Positions 5,579-15,532 of a DNA stretch of 15,822 bases are shown here, piece by piece. The DNA is from Pseudomonadota bacterium (lineage in GTDB: Bacteria > Pseudomonadota > Gammaproteobacteria > Xanthomonadales > Xanthomonadaceae). The DNA lies in the NCBI GenBank assembly GCA_023395465.1, contig JAEWZE010000248.1, forward strand, positions 1-15,822, in the 5' to 3' direction. The notes beneath the pieces are model-generated. The model was not told the origin of the DNA. It saw nothing but the letters and a program-made list of their open reading frames with translations, and made no database searches. The position numbers and the translations under genes are program-made. Positions within the stretch are counted from its first letter, which is position 1, and every line of letters begins with the position of its first letter.

Positions 5579-6666
5579 GCCAGCAGCGCCGCGTCGTCGC
5601 CGTGGGCGGCGAACGCCCCTACGACATCCACATCGGCCCCGGACTGCTCGACGAGGGCGGGCTGCTCGCCGCGACCCTGCGCGGGCGCGATGCGGTGGTG
5701 GTCAGCGACGATGCGGTCGCGCCGCTGTACCTGCAGCGCGTGCTGGCTGCGCTGCAGGTCGCGCGCCCCGGCCTGCGCCTGGCGCACTGGACGATGCCGG
5801 CCGGCGAGGCGTCCAAGACCCTCGCCCGTTTCGGCGAGGCGATCGATGCGATCGCGCGCGCCGGCGCGCGCCGCGACGCCACGGTCTATGCGCTCGGCGG
5901 CGGGGTGGTCGGCGACCTGGCGGGCTTCGCCGCGGCCGCCTGGATGCGCGGGGTGGATTGCGTGCAGCTGCCCACCACGCTGCTGTCCATGGTCGATTCC
6001 TCGGTCGGCGGCAAGACCGCGGTGGACCTGCCGCAGGGCAAGAACCTGGTGGGCGCCTTCCACCCGCCGCGCGCGGTGCTGGCCGATACCGCCACGCTGC
6101 GCACCCTGCCCCTGCGCGAACTGCGCGCGGGCCTGGCGGAAGTGGTGAAGTACGGCGCGATCGTCGATGCCGGCTTCCTCGACTGGCTCGACGCCCATGC
6201 CGATGCGCTGCTGGCGATGGACGACGAGGCGCTGGCCGAGGCCATCGCCCGCAGCTGCGCGCACAAGGCGGCGATCGTCGAGCGCGATCCGTTCGAGCAC
6301 GGCGAACGCGCGCTGCTCAACTTCGGCCACACCTTCGGCCACGCGCTGGAGACCGGACAGGGCTACGGTGGCCTGATCCACGGCGAGGCGGTGGCGGTGG
6401 GCATGGTCCAGGCCGCGCGCCTGTCCGAGCGGCTCGGCCTCGCCACGTCCGCCGACACCGCCCGGCTGCGCGACCTGCTCCTGCGCTTCGGGCTGCCGGT
6501 CGATCCGCCGCCAGGGCTGGACCCGGAGGCCCTGCTCGCCCACATGCGCCTGGACAAGAAGACCCAGGCCGGCGGCCTGCGCTTCATCGTCTGGGAGGCC
6601 GCCGGCCGCGCCCGGGTCGAGGCCGACGTGCCCGAGGACGTGGTGCGGGACGTGCTGCGGGCCTGA
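5575..6666 (+). CDS. aroB: 3-dehydroquinate synthase AroB
   Basis: AroB turns DAHP into 3-dehydroquinate, the second step of the shikimate pathway, using NAD+ and a divalent metal in the cytoplasm. The 363-residue product has the normal length. The NAD-binding GGGVVGD is at residues 108-114. PTTLLSMVDSSVGGKTAVD (133-151) and KNLVGAFHPP (156-165) are family signatures. The metal ligands are Glu189 (AEVVKYG), His252 (NFGHTFGHALE) and His269 (LIHGEAV). Their spacing, 63 and then 17 residues, is that of bacterial AroB as I recall it. The ATG at 5575 overlaps the aroK stop by four bases, and GGAG at 5559-5562 is a possible, rather distant, ribosome binding site. It is followed by the small WGR-like gene and hemE on the same strand. 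Confidence 0.97.
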   Translation: MSQQRRVVAVGGERPYDIHIGPGLLDEGGLLAATLRGRDAVVVSDDAVAPLYLQRVLAALQVARPGLRLAHWTMPAGEASKTLARFGEAIDAIARAGARRDATVYALGGGVVGDLAGFAAAAWMRGVDCVQLPTTLLSMVDSSVGGKTAVDLPQGKNLVGAFHPPRAVLADTATLRTLPLRELRAGLAEVVKYGAIVDAGFLDWLDAHADALLAMDDEALAEAIARSCAHKAAIVERDPFEHGERALLNFGHTFGHALETGQGYGGLIHGEAVAVGMVQAARLSERLGLATSADTARLRDLLLRFGLPVDPPPGLDPEALLAHMRLDKKTQAGGLRFIVWEAAGRARVEADVPEDVVRDVLRA

Positions 6667-6703
6667 GACCCGGCCCGCGGCCGGCCCGTGCCACCGCGCG
6701 ACG

Positions 6704-6709
6704 TACAAT
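6704..6709 (+). promoter_or_regulatory. Candidate leaderless promoter of the WGR-like gene (-10 box)
   Basis: TACAAT, five of six matches to the -10 consensus, ends nine bases before the ATG at 6719. The sequence between is CCCGCCCC-like with no ribosome binding site. A transcript from here would be leaderless or carry one to three bases before the start codon. It would let this gene and hemE be expressed apart from aroKB. Confidence 0.5.
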
Positions 6710-6718
6710 GCCCGCCCC

Positions 6719-6973
6719 ATGCGCCTGCTCCTGCAACAACGCCCCGATGGCCGCGAAGCCCCGCGCTTCGTCCAGCTGACCCTGCAGCAGGACCTGCTGG
6801 GCGCGTGGACGCTGCTGCGCGAAACCGGCCAGACCGGCGGCCGCAGCACCCTGCGGCGCGAGCAGTACCTGGACCACGCCAGCGCCCTGGCCGCGCTCGA
6901 ACACGCGCGCGACGCGCAGCTCAAGCGCGGATTCCAGCTGATGTACGCCGAAGGCGCGGGCGCGCCCAGGTGA
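6719..6973 (+). CDS. Small WGR-domain-like protein
   Basis: This 84-residue protein lies between aroB and hemE. Its pattern resembles the WGR domain, a fold named for a Trp-Gly-Arg motif and found in PARPs and in many small bacterial proteins. A strand LQQDLLGAWTLLRETGQTGG is followed by RSTLRREQYLDHASALAALE and AQLKRGFQLMYAEG. The usual REWGRIGxxG segment reads RETGQTGG here, so Trp and Arg of the name motif are replaced by Thr and Gln and any nucleic-acid contact they make may be lost. The function is unknown. The protein is probably cytoplasmic, since there is no signal or membrane segment. A -10-like box just before the ATG supports the chosen start. Confidence 0.7.
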   Translation: MRLLLQQRPDGREAPRFVQLTLQQDLLGAWTLLRETGQTGGRSTLRREQYLDHASALAALEHARDAQLKRGFQLMYAEGAGAPR

Positions 6974-7037
6974 CGGCTGCGGCGTCCCGGCGGCGGCGAC
7001 AACAGGCCTCATCCCCCGCCCATCCCGACGACATGCA

Positions 7038-7062
7038 GGATCCGTCCATGCCCGGCGGATCC
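7038..7062. terminator. Hairpin between the WGR-like gene and hemE
   Basis: GGATCCG (7038-7044) and CGGATCC (7056-7062) are perfect arms around an 11-base loop. A second, smaller dyad, GTCCGG (7097-7102) and CCGGAC (7111-7116), lies just before hemE. The first may attenuate or end transcription from aroKB, and the second may affect hemE initiation. Neither has a T-run. Confidence 0.35.
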
Positions 7063-7127
7063 CGGTCGCACTGCGCGACCCCTACCCCCATCACAGGTCC
7101 GGATCGATCACCGGACACGGAAACGCC

Positions 7128-8201
7128 ATGACCAGCCCCCTGAAGAACGACCGATTCCTGCGCGCCCTGCGCCGCGAGCCCGTGGACCACACTCCCGTCT
7201 GGCTGATGCGCCAGGCCGGGCGCTACCTGCCCGAGTACCGCGAGACGCGCCGCCAGGCCGGCAGCTTCCTGGCCATGGCCAAGAACCCGGACATCGCCTG
7301 CGAGGTCACGCTGCAGCCGCTGCGCCGCTTCCCGCTGGACGCGGCGATCCTGTTTTCCGACATCCTCACCATTCCCGATGCGATGGGCCTGGGCCTGTAT
7401 TTCGTCGAGGGCGAAGGCCCCAAGTTCGAGCGCCCGGTGCGCAGCGCCGCCGACGTGGCGAAGCTCGGCGTGCCGGACATGGAAACCGGACTGCGCTACG
7501 TGATGGACGCGGTGCGGGTGATCCGGCGCGAACTCGACGGCGCGGTGCCGCTGATCGGCTTCTCCGGCAGCCCCTGGACGCTGGCCTGCTACATGGTCGA
7601 GGGCGGCGGCAGCAAGGACTTCGCGCGGATCAAGGCGATGGCGCTCAACGACCCGCAGGCGCTGCATGCCCTGCTGTCGGTCAACACCGACGCGGTGATC
7701 GCCTACCTGGCCGCGCAGCGCGCGGCCGGTGCGCAGGCGCTGCAGGTGTTCGACACCTGGGGCGGCGTCCTGTCGCCGGCGATGTACCGCGAGTTCTCGC
7801 TGCCCTACCTGCAGCGCATCGCGCGCGAGCTCGAGCGCGGCGACGGCGAGGCGCGCGCACCGCTGATCCTGTTCGGCAAGGGCAACGCCGCCTACCTGGA
7901 AGACCTGGCCGCCAGCGGCGCCGAGGGCGTGGGCGTGGACTGGCTGGTGGAACTTGGCGAGGCCGCGCGCCGGACCGGCGGCAAGGTCGCCGTGCAGGGC
8001 AACCTCGACCCGACCACGCTGTACGGTTCGCCCGACGCGGTCCGCCGCGAGGTGCGCCGGGCGCTGGACAGCTGGCGCGACGGCAATGGCGGCTCGCGCG
8101 ACGGCCACGTGTTCAACCTCGGCCACGGCATGTCGCCGGACATGAACCCCGACCACGTCGCGGCGCTGGTCGACGAAGTGCACGCCTACAGCGCGCGTTG
8201 A
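7128..8201 (+). CDS. hemE: Uroporphyrinogen decarboxylase HemE
   Basis: HemE removes four carboxyl groups from uroporphyrinogen III to give coproporphyrinogen III, a committed step of haem synthesis in the cytoplasm. The 357-residue length is normal. The substrate-binding RQAGRYLPEYR spans residues 28-38 and the catalytic Asp78 lies in FSDILTIPDAMG. GFSGSPWTLACYMVEG and the QVFDTWGG segment are family signatures. The C-terminal NLGHGMSPDMNPDHV contains the conserved His333. The ATG at 7128 follows ACGGAAACGCC, a weak ribosome binding site. The 154-bp leader between the preceding gene and hemE contains two dyads. The gene converges on the DNA ligase gene 46 bp away. Confidence 0.97.
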   Translation: MTSPLKNDRFLRALRREPVDHTPVWLMRQAGRYLPEYRETRRQAGSFLAMAKNPDIACEVTLQPLRRFPLDAAILFSDILTIPDAMGLGLYFVEGEGPKFERPVRSAADVAKLGVPDMETGLRYVMDAVRVIRRELDGAVPLIGFSGSPWTLACYMVEGGGSKDFARIKAMALNDPQALHALLSVNTDAVIAYLAAQRAAGAQALQVFDTWGGVLSPAMYREFSLPYLQRIARELERGDGEARAPLILFGKGNAAYLEDLAASGAEGVGVDWLVELGEAARRTGGKVAVQGNLDPTTLYGSPDAVRREVRRALDSWRDGNGGSRDGHVFNLGHGMSPDMNPDHVAALVDEVHAYSAR

Positions 8202-8216
8202 GCGACGGCGTCGCGT

Positions 8217-8232
8217 CCCGCCTCGCGGCGGG
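8217..8232. terminator. Hairpin between convergent hemE and ligase genes
   Basis: CCCGCC (8217-8222) and GGCGGG (8227-8232) surround TCGC in the 46-bp gap between two converging stop codons. There is no T-run. This is a plausible shared terminator. Confidence 0.4.
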
Positions 8233-8247
8233 CGCGTGCCCGGATTC

Positions 8248-9105
8248 CTACTCGGGATCGGGCGGCGGCAGTTCGTGGCGCACGCGCAGGAACCGCGCGA
8301 AGCGCGGGACGCCCTTGCCGGTGAGGCCGTTGTAGCGATAGGTCACGTGGCTGCCCACCGCGGGCGGCGACGCGCGCTGCGCATCGGACAAGCCGCTGCC
8401 CAGGCGGAAGCGCAATCCGTCCGGCCGCTCCACCACCAGCGCACCGAGCATGCCCGCGTACTTGCCGCGGCCGGCGGTGTGGCCGACCACGCGGGCCTCC
8501 GCATCCTGCCAGGGCTTGAGCTTGAGCAACCCGTCGCTGCGGCCGGCCCGGTACAGCGCGTGCCGGTGATGCAGCATCAGGCCTTCGCCACCGGCCGAGA
8601 CCACCGCCTGCAGCCGCGCCTCGAGCGCCGCGGCATCGGCGAAACGCTGTTGCGGGACGGGCCGCAGCCAGGCCACGCCCGCGCCCACGAGCAGGACGCG
8701 CAGGCGCTGCAGCCGCTGGTCGAAGCCGCCGGGGTGTGCGGGCAGGTCGAACACCATGAAGCGCACCCGTCGCCACGCCGCGTCGTCCGGACGCTGCGCG
8801 CGCACCAGCGCGCTCACCTCGTCGAACCGGCCGCGCCCGATCCACAGTTCGCCGTCCATCGGCACCGGCGGCCAGTTCGCGACGAACCAGTCCGGCGCCG
8901 CGATCCGTCCGCCGCCGCGCGTCCACAGCGCGCGCCCGTCCCAGCGTCCGCGCACCCCGTCGAACTTCTCGCTGACCCAGTAGTCGCCGACCGCGACGCC
9001 GGCCTGGTAATCCCGGGCGAGCATGAGCGACGGCGGCTGCGCGCGGCCGGGAACGGCGCACAGGGCCAGCAGGAGCGACAGCAGCACGGCGAGGCGGACC
9101 GGCAT
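8248..9105 (-). CDS. LigE-type ATP-dependent DNA ligase with signal peptide
   Basis: This is a small ATP-dependent DNA ligase that seals nicks through an enzyme-AMP intermediate. The 285-residue product has an N-terminal signal peptide, MPVRLAVLLSLLLALCAVPG then RA, with cleavage likely after Ala22. It is probably periplasmic, as described for the LigE group of proteobacteria. Motif I SEKFDGVRGRW carries the adenylated Lys47. DGELW (84-88), motif III FMVFDLP (116-122), motif IV GEGLMLHH (173-180) and motif V LLKLKP (193-198) follow. A minimal OB domain begins about 205 (GHTAGRGKYAGMLGALVVE). No other domains are present, as expected for LigE. The ATG at 9105 gives a well-formed signal peptide, and longer starts do not. 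Proposed LigE roles (repair or uptake of extracellular DNA) are inference. A strong hairpin separates it from the upstream kinase gene. Confidence 0.9.
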   Translation of the reverse strand: MPVRLAVLLSLLLALCAVPGRAQPPSLMLARDYQAGVAVGDYWVSEKFDGVRGRWDGRALWTRGGGRIAAPDWFVANWPPVPMDGELWIGRGRFDEVSALVRAQRPDDAAWRRVRFMVFDLPAHPGGFDQRLQRLRVLLVGAGVAWLRPVPQQRFADAAALEARLQAVVSAGGEGLMLHHRHALYRAGRSDGLLKLKPWQDAEARVVGHTAGRGKYAGMLGALVVERPDGLRFRLGSGLSDAQRASPPAVGSHVTYRYNGLTGKGVPRFARFLRVRHELPPPDPE

Positions 9106-9172
9106 GGCGGAAGTCCGGAGCGATGACGGACCCGAGTCTCGCCGGCCCGGTGCCATCGGCGACATCGGGCAG

Positions 9173-9208
9173 GCGCGGCGGATGGCGTAGGAAAACGCCC
9201 CGCCGCGC
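9173..9208 (-). terminator. Strong hairpin after the sensor kinase gene
   Basis: Nine-base arms GCGCGGCGG (9173-9181) and CCGCCGCGC (9200-9208) continue, after a two-base AT bulge, into GGCGT (9184-9188) and ACGCC (9195-9199) around a six-base loop. It starts about 11 bases after the kinase stop codon, in the direction of transcription. No T-run follows. It probably ends the kinase transcript and makes ligE independent. Confidence 0.6.
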
Positions 9209-9218
9209 AGGCCCGCGG

Positions 9219-12755
<3,537 letters not shown>

Positions 12756-12816
12756 CCGGCCTCCCCGCTCGCCGTGCCTGTCCCTGGCGCGCCTGCGCAC
12801 GCGGCCCCGCATCCTC

Positions 12817-12831
12817 GCAACGCTCCGTTGC
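12817..12831. promoter_or_regulatory. Candidate operator dyad between the divergent kinase and YceI operon
   Basis: GCAACG (12817-12822) and CGTTGC (12826-12831) form a perfect inverted repeat with spacer CTC. It lies in the 152-bp region between two divergent starts, 36 bases upstream of the TAGAAT box of the YceI operon. The regulator is unknown. Confidence 0.35.
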
Positions 12832-12866
12832 CGGCGCAAGCCCGGATGCCGCCCGCCGCGGCGGCC

Positions 12867-12872
12867 TAGAAT
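12867..12872 (+). promoter_or_regulatory. Candidate promoter of the YceI-b561-YceI operon (-10 box)
   Basis: TAGAAT matches the -10 consensus at five of six positions. The start site would be near 12879, giving a 5' leader of about 30 bases before the ATG at 12908. A clear -35 is not seen. Confidence 0.4.
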
Positions 12873-12907
12873 GCAGGCCACGGATCCGTCCGCCCCGCGA
12901 GCCGCCG

Positions 12908-13645
12908 ATGCCCCGTTTCCTGCCGCGCCTGTCCGCGATCGCCTGGCTGATGCTGGGCCTTGCCGGAATCGTGCATGCCGAGCCGGCCCGCTACGCCCTC
13001 GATCCGGTGCATACGCGGGTGCTGGTGGCGGTCGACCATGCCGGCTTCTCCACCGCGCTGGGCACGATTTCCGGCAGCAGCGGCATCCTGCGCTTCAGCC
13101 CCGGCGACTGGGCCGGCGCGCGCGTGGAGGTGGAGATCCCGCTGCAGCGCCTGGATTTCGGCGACGAGGACTGGAACCGCGCCACGCTGGCGCGCAACCT
13201 GCTCGATGCCGACGCGCATCCGGTCGCGACCTTCCGTTCGACCCGCGTCGAGCCGCTGGACGCGCAGCGGGCCATCGTCCATGGCCTGCTCGCGCTGCGC
13301 GGCGTGAGCCGCGAGGTGGCGCTGGAGGTGCGGCTCAATGGCGCCCGTCGCCATCCGCTGCCGCCGTTCCGGCGCACCGTCGGCTTTTCGGCGACGGCGA
13401 CGCTCAGCCGCACGGACTTCGGGGTCACCGCCTGGCGTTCGATGATCGGCGATACGGTCGAGCTGCGGATCGAGGCCGAGGCCACGCGCGTGCGCGGCAC
13501 CGACGCCGGCGAGGACGCCGGCAGCGAACCGGCCGATGCCCCTGCAGCAGAGGCAGCAGAGGCAGCAGAGGCAGCCGAAGCGGACGATGCGGCCCGGGAC
13601 CGGACCGAGCCGCCCCCCATTCCCGAACCGGAGCCCCGACCGTGA
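12908..13645 (+). CDS. Secreted YceI family protein with acidic Ala/Glu/Pro tail
   Basis: YceI proteins are periplasmic eight-stranded barrels of lipocalin type that bind isoprenoid lipids such as polyprenyl chains. The 245-residue protein has a signal peptide (MPRFLPRLSAIAWLMLGLAG then IVHA, cleavage near Ala24). The YceI domain starts with ARYALDPVHTRVLVAVDHAG and continues through DADAHPVATFRSTRVEPLD, HGLLALRGVSREVALEVRL and TLSRTDFGVTAWRSMIGDTV. From about residue 200 the family domain gives way to a low-complexity tail, rich in Ala and Glu (AAEAAEAAEAAEADDAA) and ending in Pro-Glu repeats. That tail is unusual for YceI and is encoded partly by a 9-bp tandem repeat. The stop overlaps the start of the cytochrome b561 gene through GTGA. 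E. coli also pairs yceI with a b561 gene (yceJ). Confidence 0.93.
   Translation: MPRFLPRLSAIAWLMLGLAGIVHAEPARYALDPVHTRVLVAVDHAGFSTALGTISGSSGILRFSPGDWAGARVEVEIPLQRLDFGDEDWNRATLARNLLDADAHPVATFRSTRVEPLDAQRAIVHGLLALRGVSREVALEVRLNGARRHPLPPFRRTVGFSATATLSRTDFGVTAWRSMIGDTVELRIEAEATRVRGTDAGEDAGSEPADAPAAEAAEAAEAAEADDAARDRTEPPPIPEPEPRP
13544..13579 (+). repeat. 9-bp tandem repeat inside the first YceI gene
   Basis: GCAGCAGAG occurs three times without change (13544-13552, 13553-13561, 13562-13570), followed by a degenerate copy GCAGCCGAA (13571-13579). The unit is a multiple of three, so copy-number change would lengthen or shorten the Ala-Ala-Glu tail without a frameshift. Confidence 0.9.
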
Positions 13646-14220
13646 GCCTGCGCAACTCCCGCGAACACTGGGGCGCCGTCAGCCAGGCGTTCCACTGGCT
13701 GATCGTGCTGCTGATCCTGGTCCTGGCGATCGTCGGCCTGACCATGGGCGAACTGCCGCGCACGCCGAAGTATTTCTGGGTGTACACGGCGCACAAGTCG
13801 CTGGGCATCACCGTGCTGGCGCTGATGCTCGCGCGCCTGGGCTGGCGGCTGTATGCGGGCGCGCCGGCGCCGGTCGCCGGCACGCCGGGCTGGCAGGCGG
13901 CCATCGCCAACCTCACCCACTGGCTGCTGTACGCGCTGGTGCTGGCCATGCCGCTGTCGGGCTGGCTCTACGATTCGGCCAGCGGACTGCGCCCGTTCCG
14001 CTACTTCGGCCAGTTCGACATGCCCAAGCTGGCCGGACCCAACGAATGGCTGGCCGACCTCGCCCGCGACGCCCATGGCCTGCTGTTCTGGGTGCTGGTC
14101 GCGGCCGTGGCCGCGCATGCGGGCGCCGCGTTCTACCACCACCTGTTCCAGCGTGACGACACCCTCGTGCGCATGCTGCCCCGCCGCAGCACGCGCCCCC
14201 GCCCCGGCCCGGAATCCTGA
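13642..14220 (+). CDS. Cytochrome b561 (PF01292 family membrane cytochrome)
   Basis: This is a di-haem inner-membrane b-type cytochrome expected to move electrons between the quinone pool and a periplasmic or membrane partner. The 192-residue protein has four membrane segments near residues 18-36, 52-70, 93-110 and 146-164. Likely haem ligands are His18 (QAFHWL), His51 (YTAHKSLG), His145 (DAHGLLFWVL) and His159 (VAAHAGAAFYHH), with His93 (LTHWLLYAL) also available. The C-terminus is Arg/Pro-rich. The GTG start at 13642 overlaps the stop of the upstream YceI gene. It gives the typical N-terminus SLRNSREHWGAVSQAFHWL. The next YceI gene begins two bases after the stop. Sandwiching between two YceI genes supports a shared isoprenoid/quinone role, which is inference. 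Confidence 0.93.
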   Translation: MSLRNSREHWGAVSQAFHWLIVLLILVLAIVGLTMGELPRTPKYFWVYTAHKSLGITVLALMLARLGWRLYAGAPAPVAGTPGWQAAIANLTHWLLYALVLAMPLSGWLYDSASGLRPFRYFGQFDMPKLAGPNEWLADLARDAHGLLFWVLVAAVAAHAGAAFYHHLFQRDDTLVRMLPRRSTRPRPGPES

Positions 14221-14222
14221 TC

Positions 14223-14789
14223 ATGTCCAACCGACTCACCACGCCCGCCGCCGTCACCGCCATGCTGGTGGCGATGCTGGCCGCGCCCGCGCATGCCGCC
14301 AAGTACGTGCAGGCGCCCGGGTCCTCGCTGGCCTTCGCCACCAGGTACGACGGCGAGGTGTTCACCGGCCGCTTCGGCGGCTTCGACACCCGCCTGAGCT
14401 TCGATCCGGAGCGGCTCGGCGATTCGCGGCTCGATGTCACCATTGAACTGGCCGGCACCAGCACCGGCAACGCCGACCGCGATTCGACCCTGTCGGGCGG
14501 CGACTTCTTCGACGTCGCCCGGTTCGCGCGCGCCCGCTACGTGGCCGAGACCTTCCGCGCCCTCGGCGGCAACCGCTACGCGGCCGAGGGCACCCTCAGC
14601 CTGCGCGGGGTGAGCCGGCCGGTGACGCTGGAGTTCACCTGGACGGCCGGCACGCCGGCCCTGCTCTCCGGCCATGCCACGGTCAGGCGCCTGGAATTTG
14701 GCGTGGGCGGCGGCGACTGGTCCGACACCGGCGTGATTCCCGACGAAGTGGCGATCAGCACGCGCGTGTACCTGCACCCGGCACCCTGA
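14223..14789 (+). CDS. Secreted YceI family protein (second copy)
   Basis: This is a periplasmic lipid-binding YceI barrel of normal length (188 residues). The signal peptide MSNRLTTPAAVTAMLVAMLA then APAHA is probably cut at Ala25 or Ala26. The domain starts AKYVQAPGSSLAFATRYDGE and continues with FTGRFGGFDTRLSFDPERLG, GGDFFDVARFARARYVAETF, YAAEGTLSLRGVSRPVTLEF and FGVGGGDWSDTGVIPDEVAI. It clearly differs from the first YceI gene of the operon, so the pair looks like an old duplication or separate recruitment, not a recent copy. The ATG at 14223 lies two bases after the b561 stop. Its TGA touches the TCA (stop on the other strand) of the convergent gene, forming TGATCA. Confidence 0.94.
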   Translation: MSNRLTTPAAVTAMLVAMLAAPAHAAKYVQAPGSSLAFATRYDGEVFTGRFGGFDTRLSFDPERLGDSRLDVTIELAGTSTGNADRDSTLSGGDFFDVARFARARYVAETFRALGGNRYAAEGTLSLRGVSRPVTLEFTWTAGTPALLSGHATVRRLEFGVGGGDWSDTGVIPDEVAISTRVYLHPAP

Positions 14790-15218
14790 TCAGGCCGCGG
14801 GCGGGGGTTGGAAGCAGCCGCGCGCGCCATCCTCGGCGGCCAGGCAGGCGCGCAGCCCGGCCCCGTCGGCATGCAGCTCCAGGTCGAACACCTGCCCCGA
14901 CCGCATCAGCACGACCGCATGCCAGATGCCGTCGCGCGGCCGCCACGGCGGCGCTGGCGCCATCGACGGCGGCTGCAGCGGCAGGTGGGCGCTGTCGGCA
15001 AGCATGCGGCGCAGGTTGGCCAGGTCCAGTTCGCGCGGGGCGCTGGTCACCGCGCGCAGCACGATGATGCGTTCCACCTGCGCCGGATCGAGCACCGCGC
15101 CCACCGTCAGCCCCTGCCAACGCGACGGATCGCCGCCGCCAGGCTTGCCCAGGTGCACGTCGGCGCCGGTCGCGCCCGCGGCGAACGCCATGCCCGCCAG
15201 CAGCGCCATCGCCTTCAC
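14790..15218 (-). CDS. Unrecognised small secreted protein
   Basis: I do not recognise this family. From the GTG at 15218 the product is 142 residues, and from the ATG at 15209 it is 139. The GTG overlaps the TGA of the upstream glutaredoxin-like gene (GTGA), which favours it and implies coupled translation. The N-terminus MALLAGMAFAAGATGADVHL looks like a short signal peptide with cleavage after a small residue near ATGA. The mature part includes KPGGGDPSRWQGLTVGAVLD, QVERIIVLRAVTSAPRELDL, a Pro-rich stretch PLQPPSMAPAPPWRPRDGIW, then HAVVLMRSGQVFDLELHAD. Two cysteines near the C-terminus (LRACLAAEDGARGCF) could form a disulphide. Its link to a thiol-redox gene fits that idea, but this is inference. 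Confidence 0.7.
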   Translation of the reverse strand: MKAMALLAGMAFAAGATGADVHLGKPGGGDPSRWQGLTVGAVLDPAQVERIIVLRAVTSAPRELDLANLRRMLADSAHLPLQPPSMAPAPPWRPRDGIWHAVVLMRSGQVFDLELHADGAGLRACLAAEDGARGCFQPPPAA

Positions 15219-15445
15219 CGGCCGGCGGCCTGCTGCAGGCCAGCCGGATCGAACGGCCAGTCCAGTTCGCTGCCGGTGGCCGTGTCGCGCAATACCGGCA
15301 CGCGCTGGCCGTAGCGCGCCTCCAGTTCCGGATCGTCGTCGATGAACACGCTGCGCGGCTCGGCGAAGCGGGCCCGCGCCAGCAGTTCGAGGGCCTGGTC
15401 GCACAGATGGCAGTCGTCGCGCTGGTAGAGGATGTAGCGGGACAT
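15215..15445 (-). CDS. Glutaredoxin-like (DUF836 type) small thiol protein
   Basis: This 76-residue protein has a thioredoxin-like fold start: MSRYILYQRDDCHLCDQALE, with a CHLC redox motif (Cys12 and Cys15) after the first strand. RSVFIDDDPELEARYGQRVP and a VPVLRD cis-Pro segment follow, as in the glutaredoxin-like DUF836 family. It should be cytoplasmic, as no signal is present. It may reduce disulphides or mixed glutathione disulphides; the substrate is unknown. An open frame extends upstream to 15577, but it is not thioredoxin-like, and the ATG at 15445 gives the standard N-terminus. Its stop overlaps the start of the unknown secreted gene. Transcription is divergent from sdaA. Confidence 0.88.
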   Translation of the reverse strand: MSRYILYQRDDCHLCDQALELLARARFAEPRSVFIDDDPELEARYGQRVPVLRDTATGSELDWPFDPAGLQQAAGR

Positions 15446-15477
15446 GCGGGGCGCCGGGCGGAAGGGACCGGCGAAGC

Positions 15478-15520
15478 GTAACGGACCAGCCGGCGCCCGG
15501 CACCGTAGCGCAGCCGTTAC
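15478..15520. promoter_or_regulatory. Nested dyad in the glutaredoxin/sdaA divergent region
   Basis: GTAACGG (15478-15484) and CCGTTAC (15514-15520) are perfect 7-base inverted arms. Inside them lies a perfect hairpin, GCCGG (15489-15493) and CCGGC (15497-15501), with loop CGC. The outer arms have the symmetry of a regulator site and lie just upstream of the sdaA -10 box. No regulator can be named. Confidence 0.35.
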
Positions 15521-15532
15521 GTCAGCAACCAA

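Noticed and set aside
4972..7002. 676-codon minus-strand frame opposite aroK and aroB
   Set aside because: Both plus-strand genes have complete active-site motifs. The antisense frame has none and is a compositional artefact.
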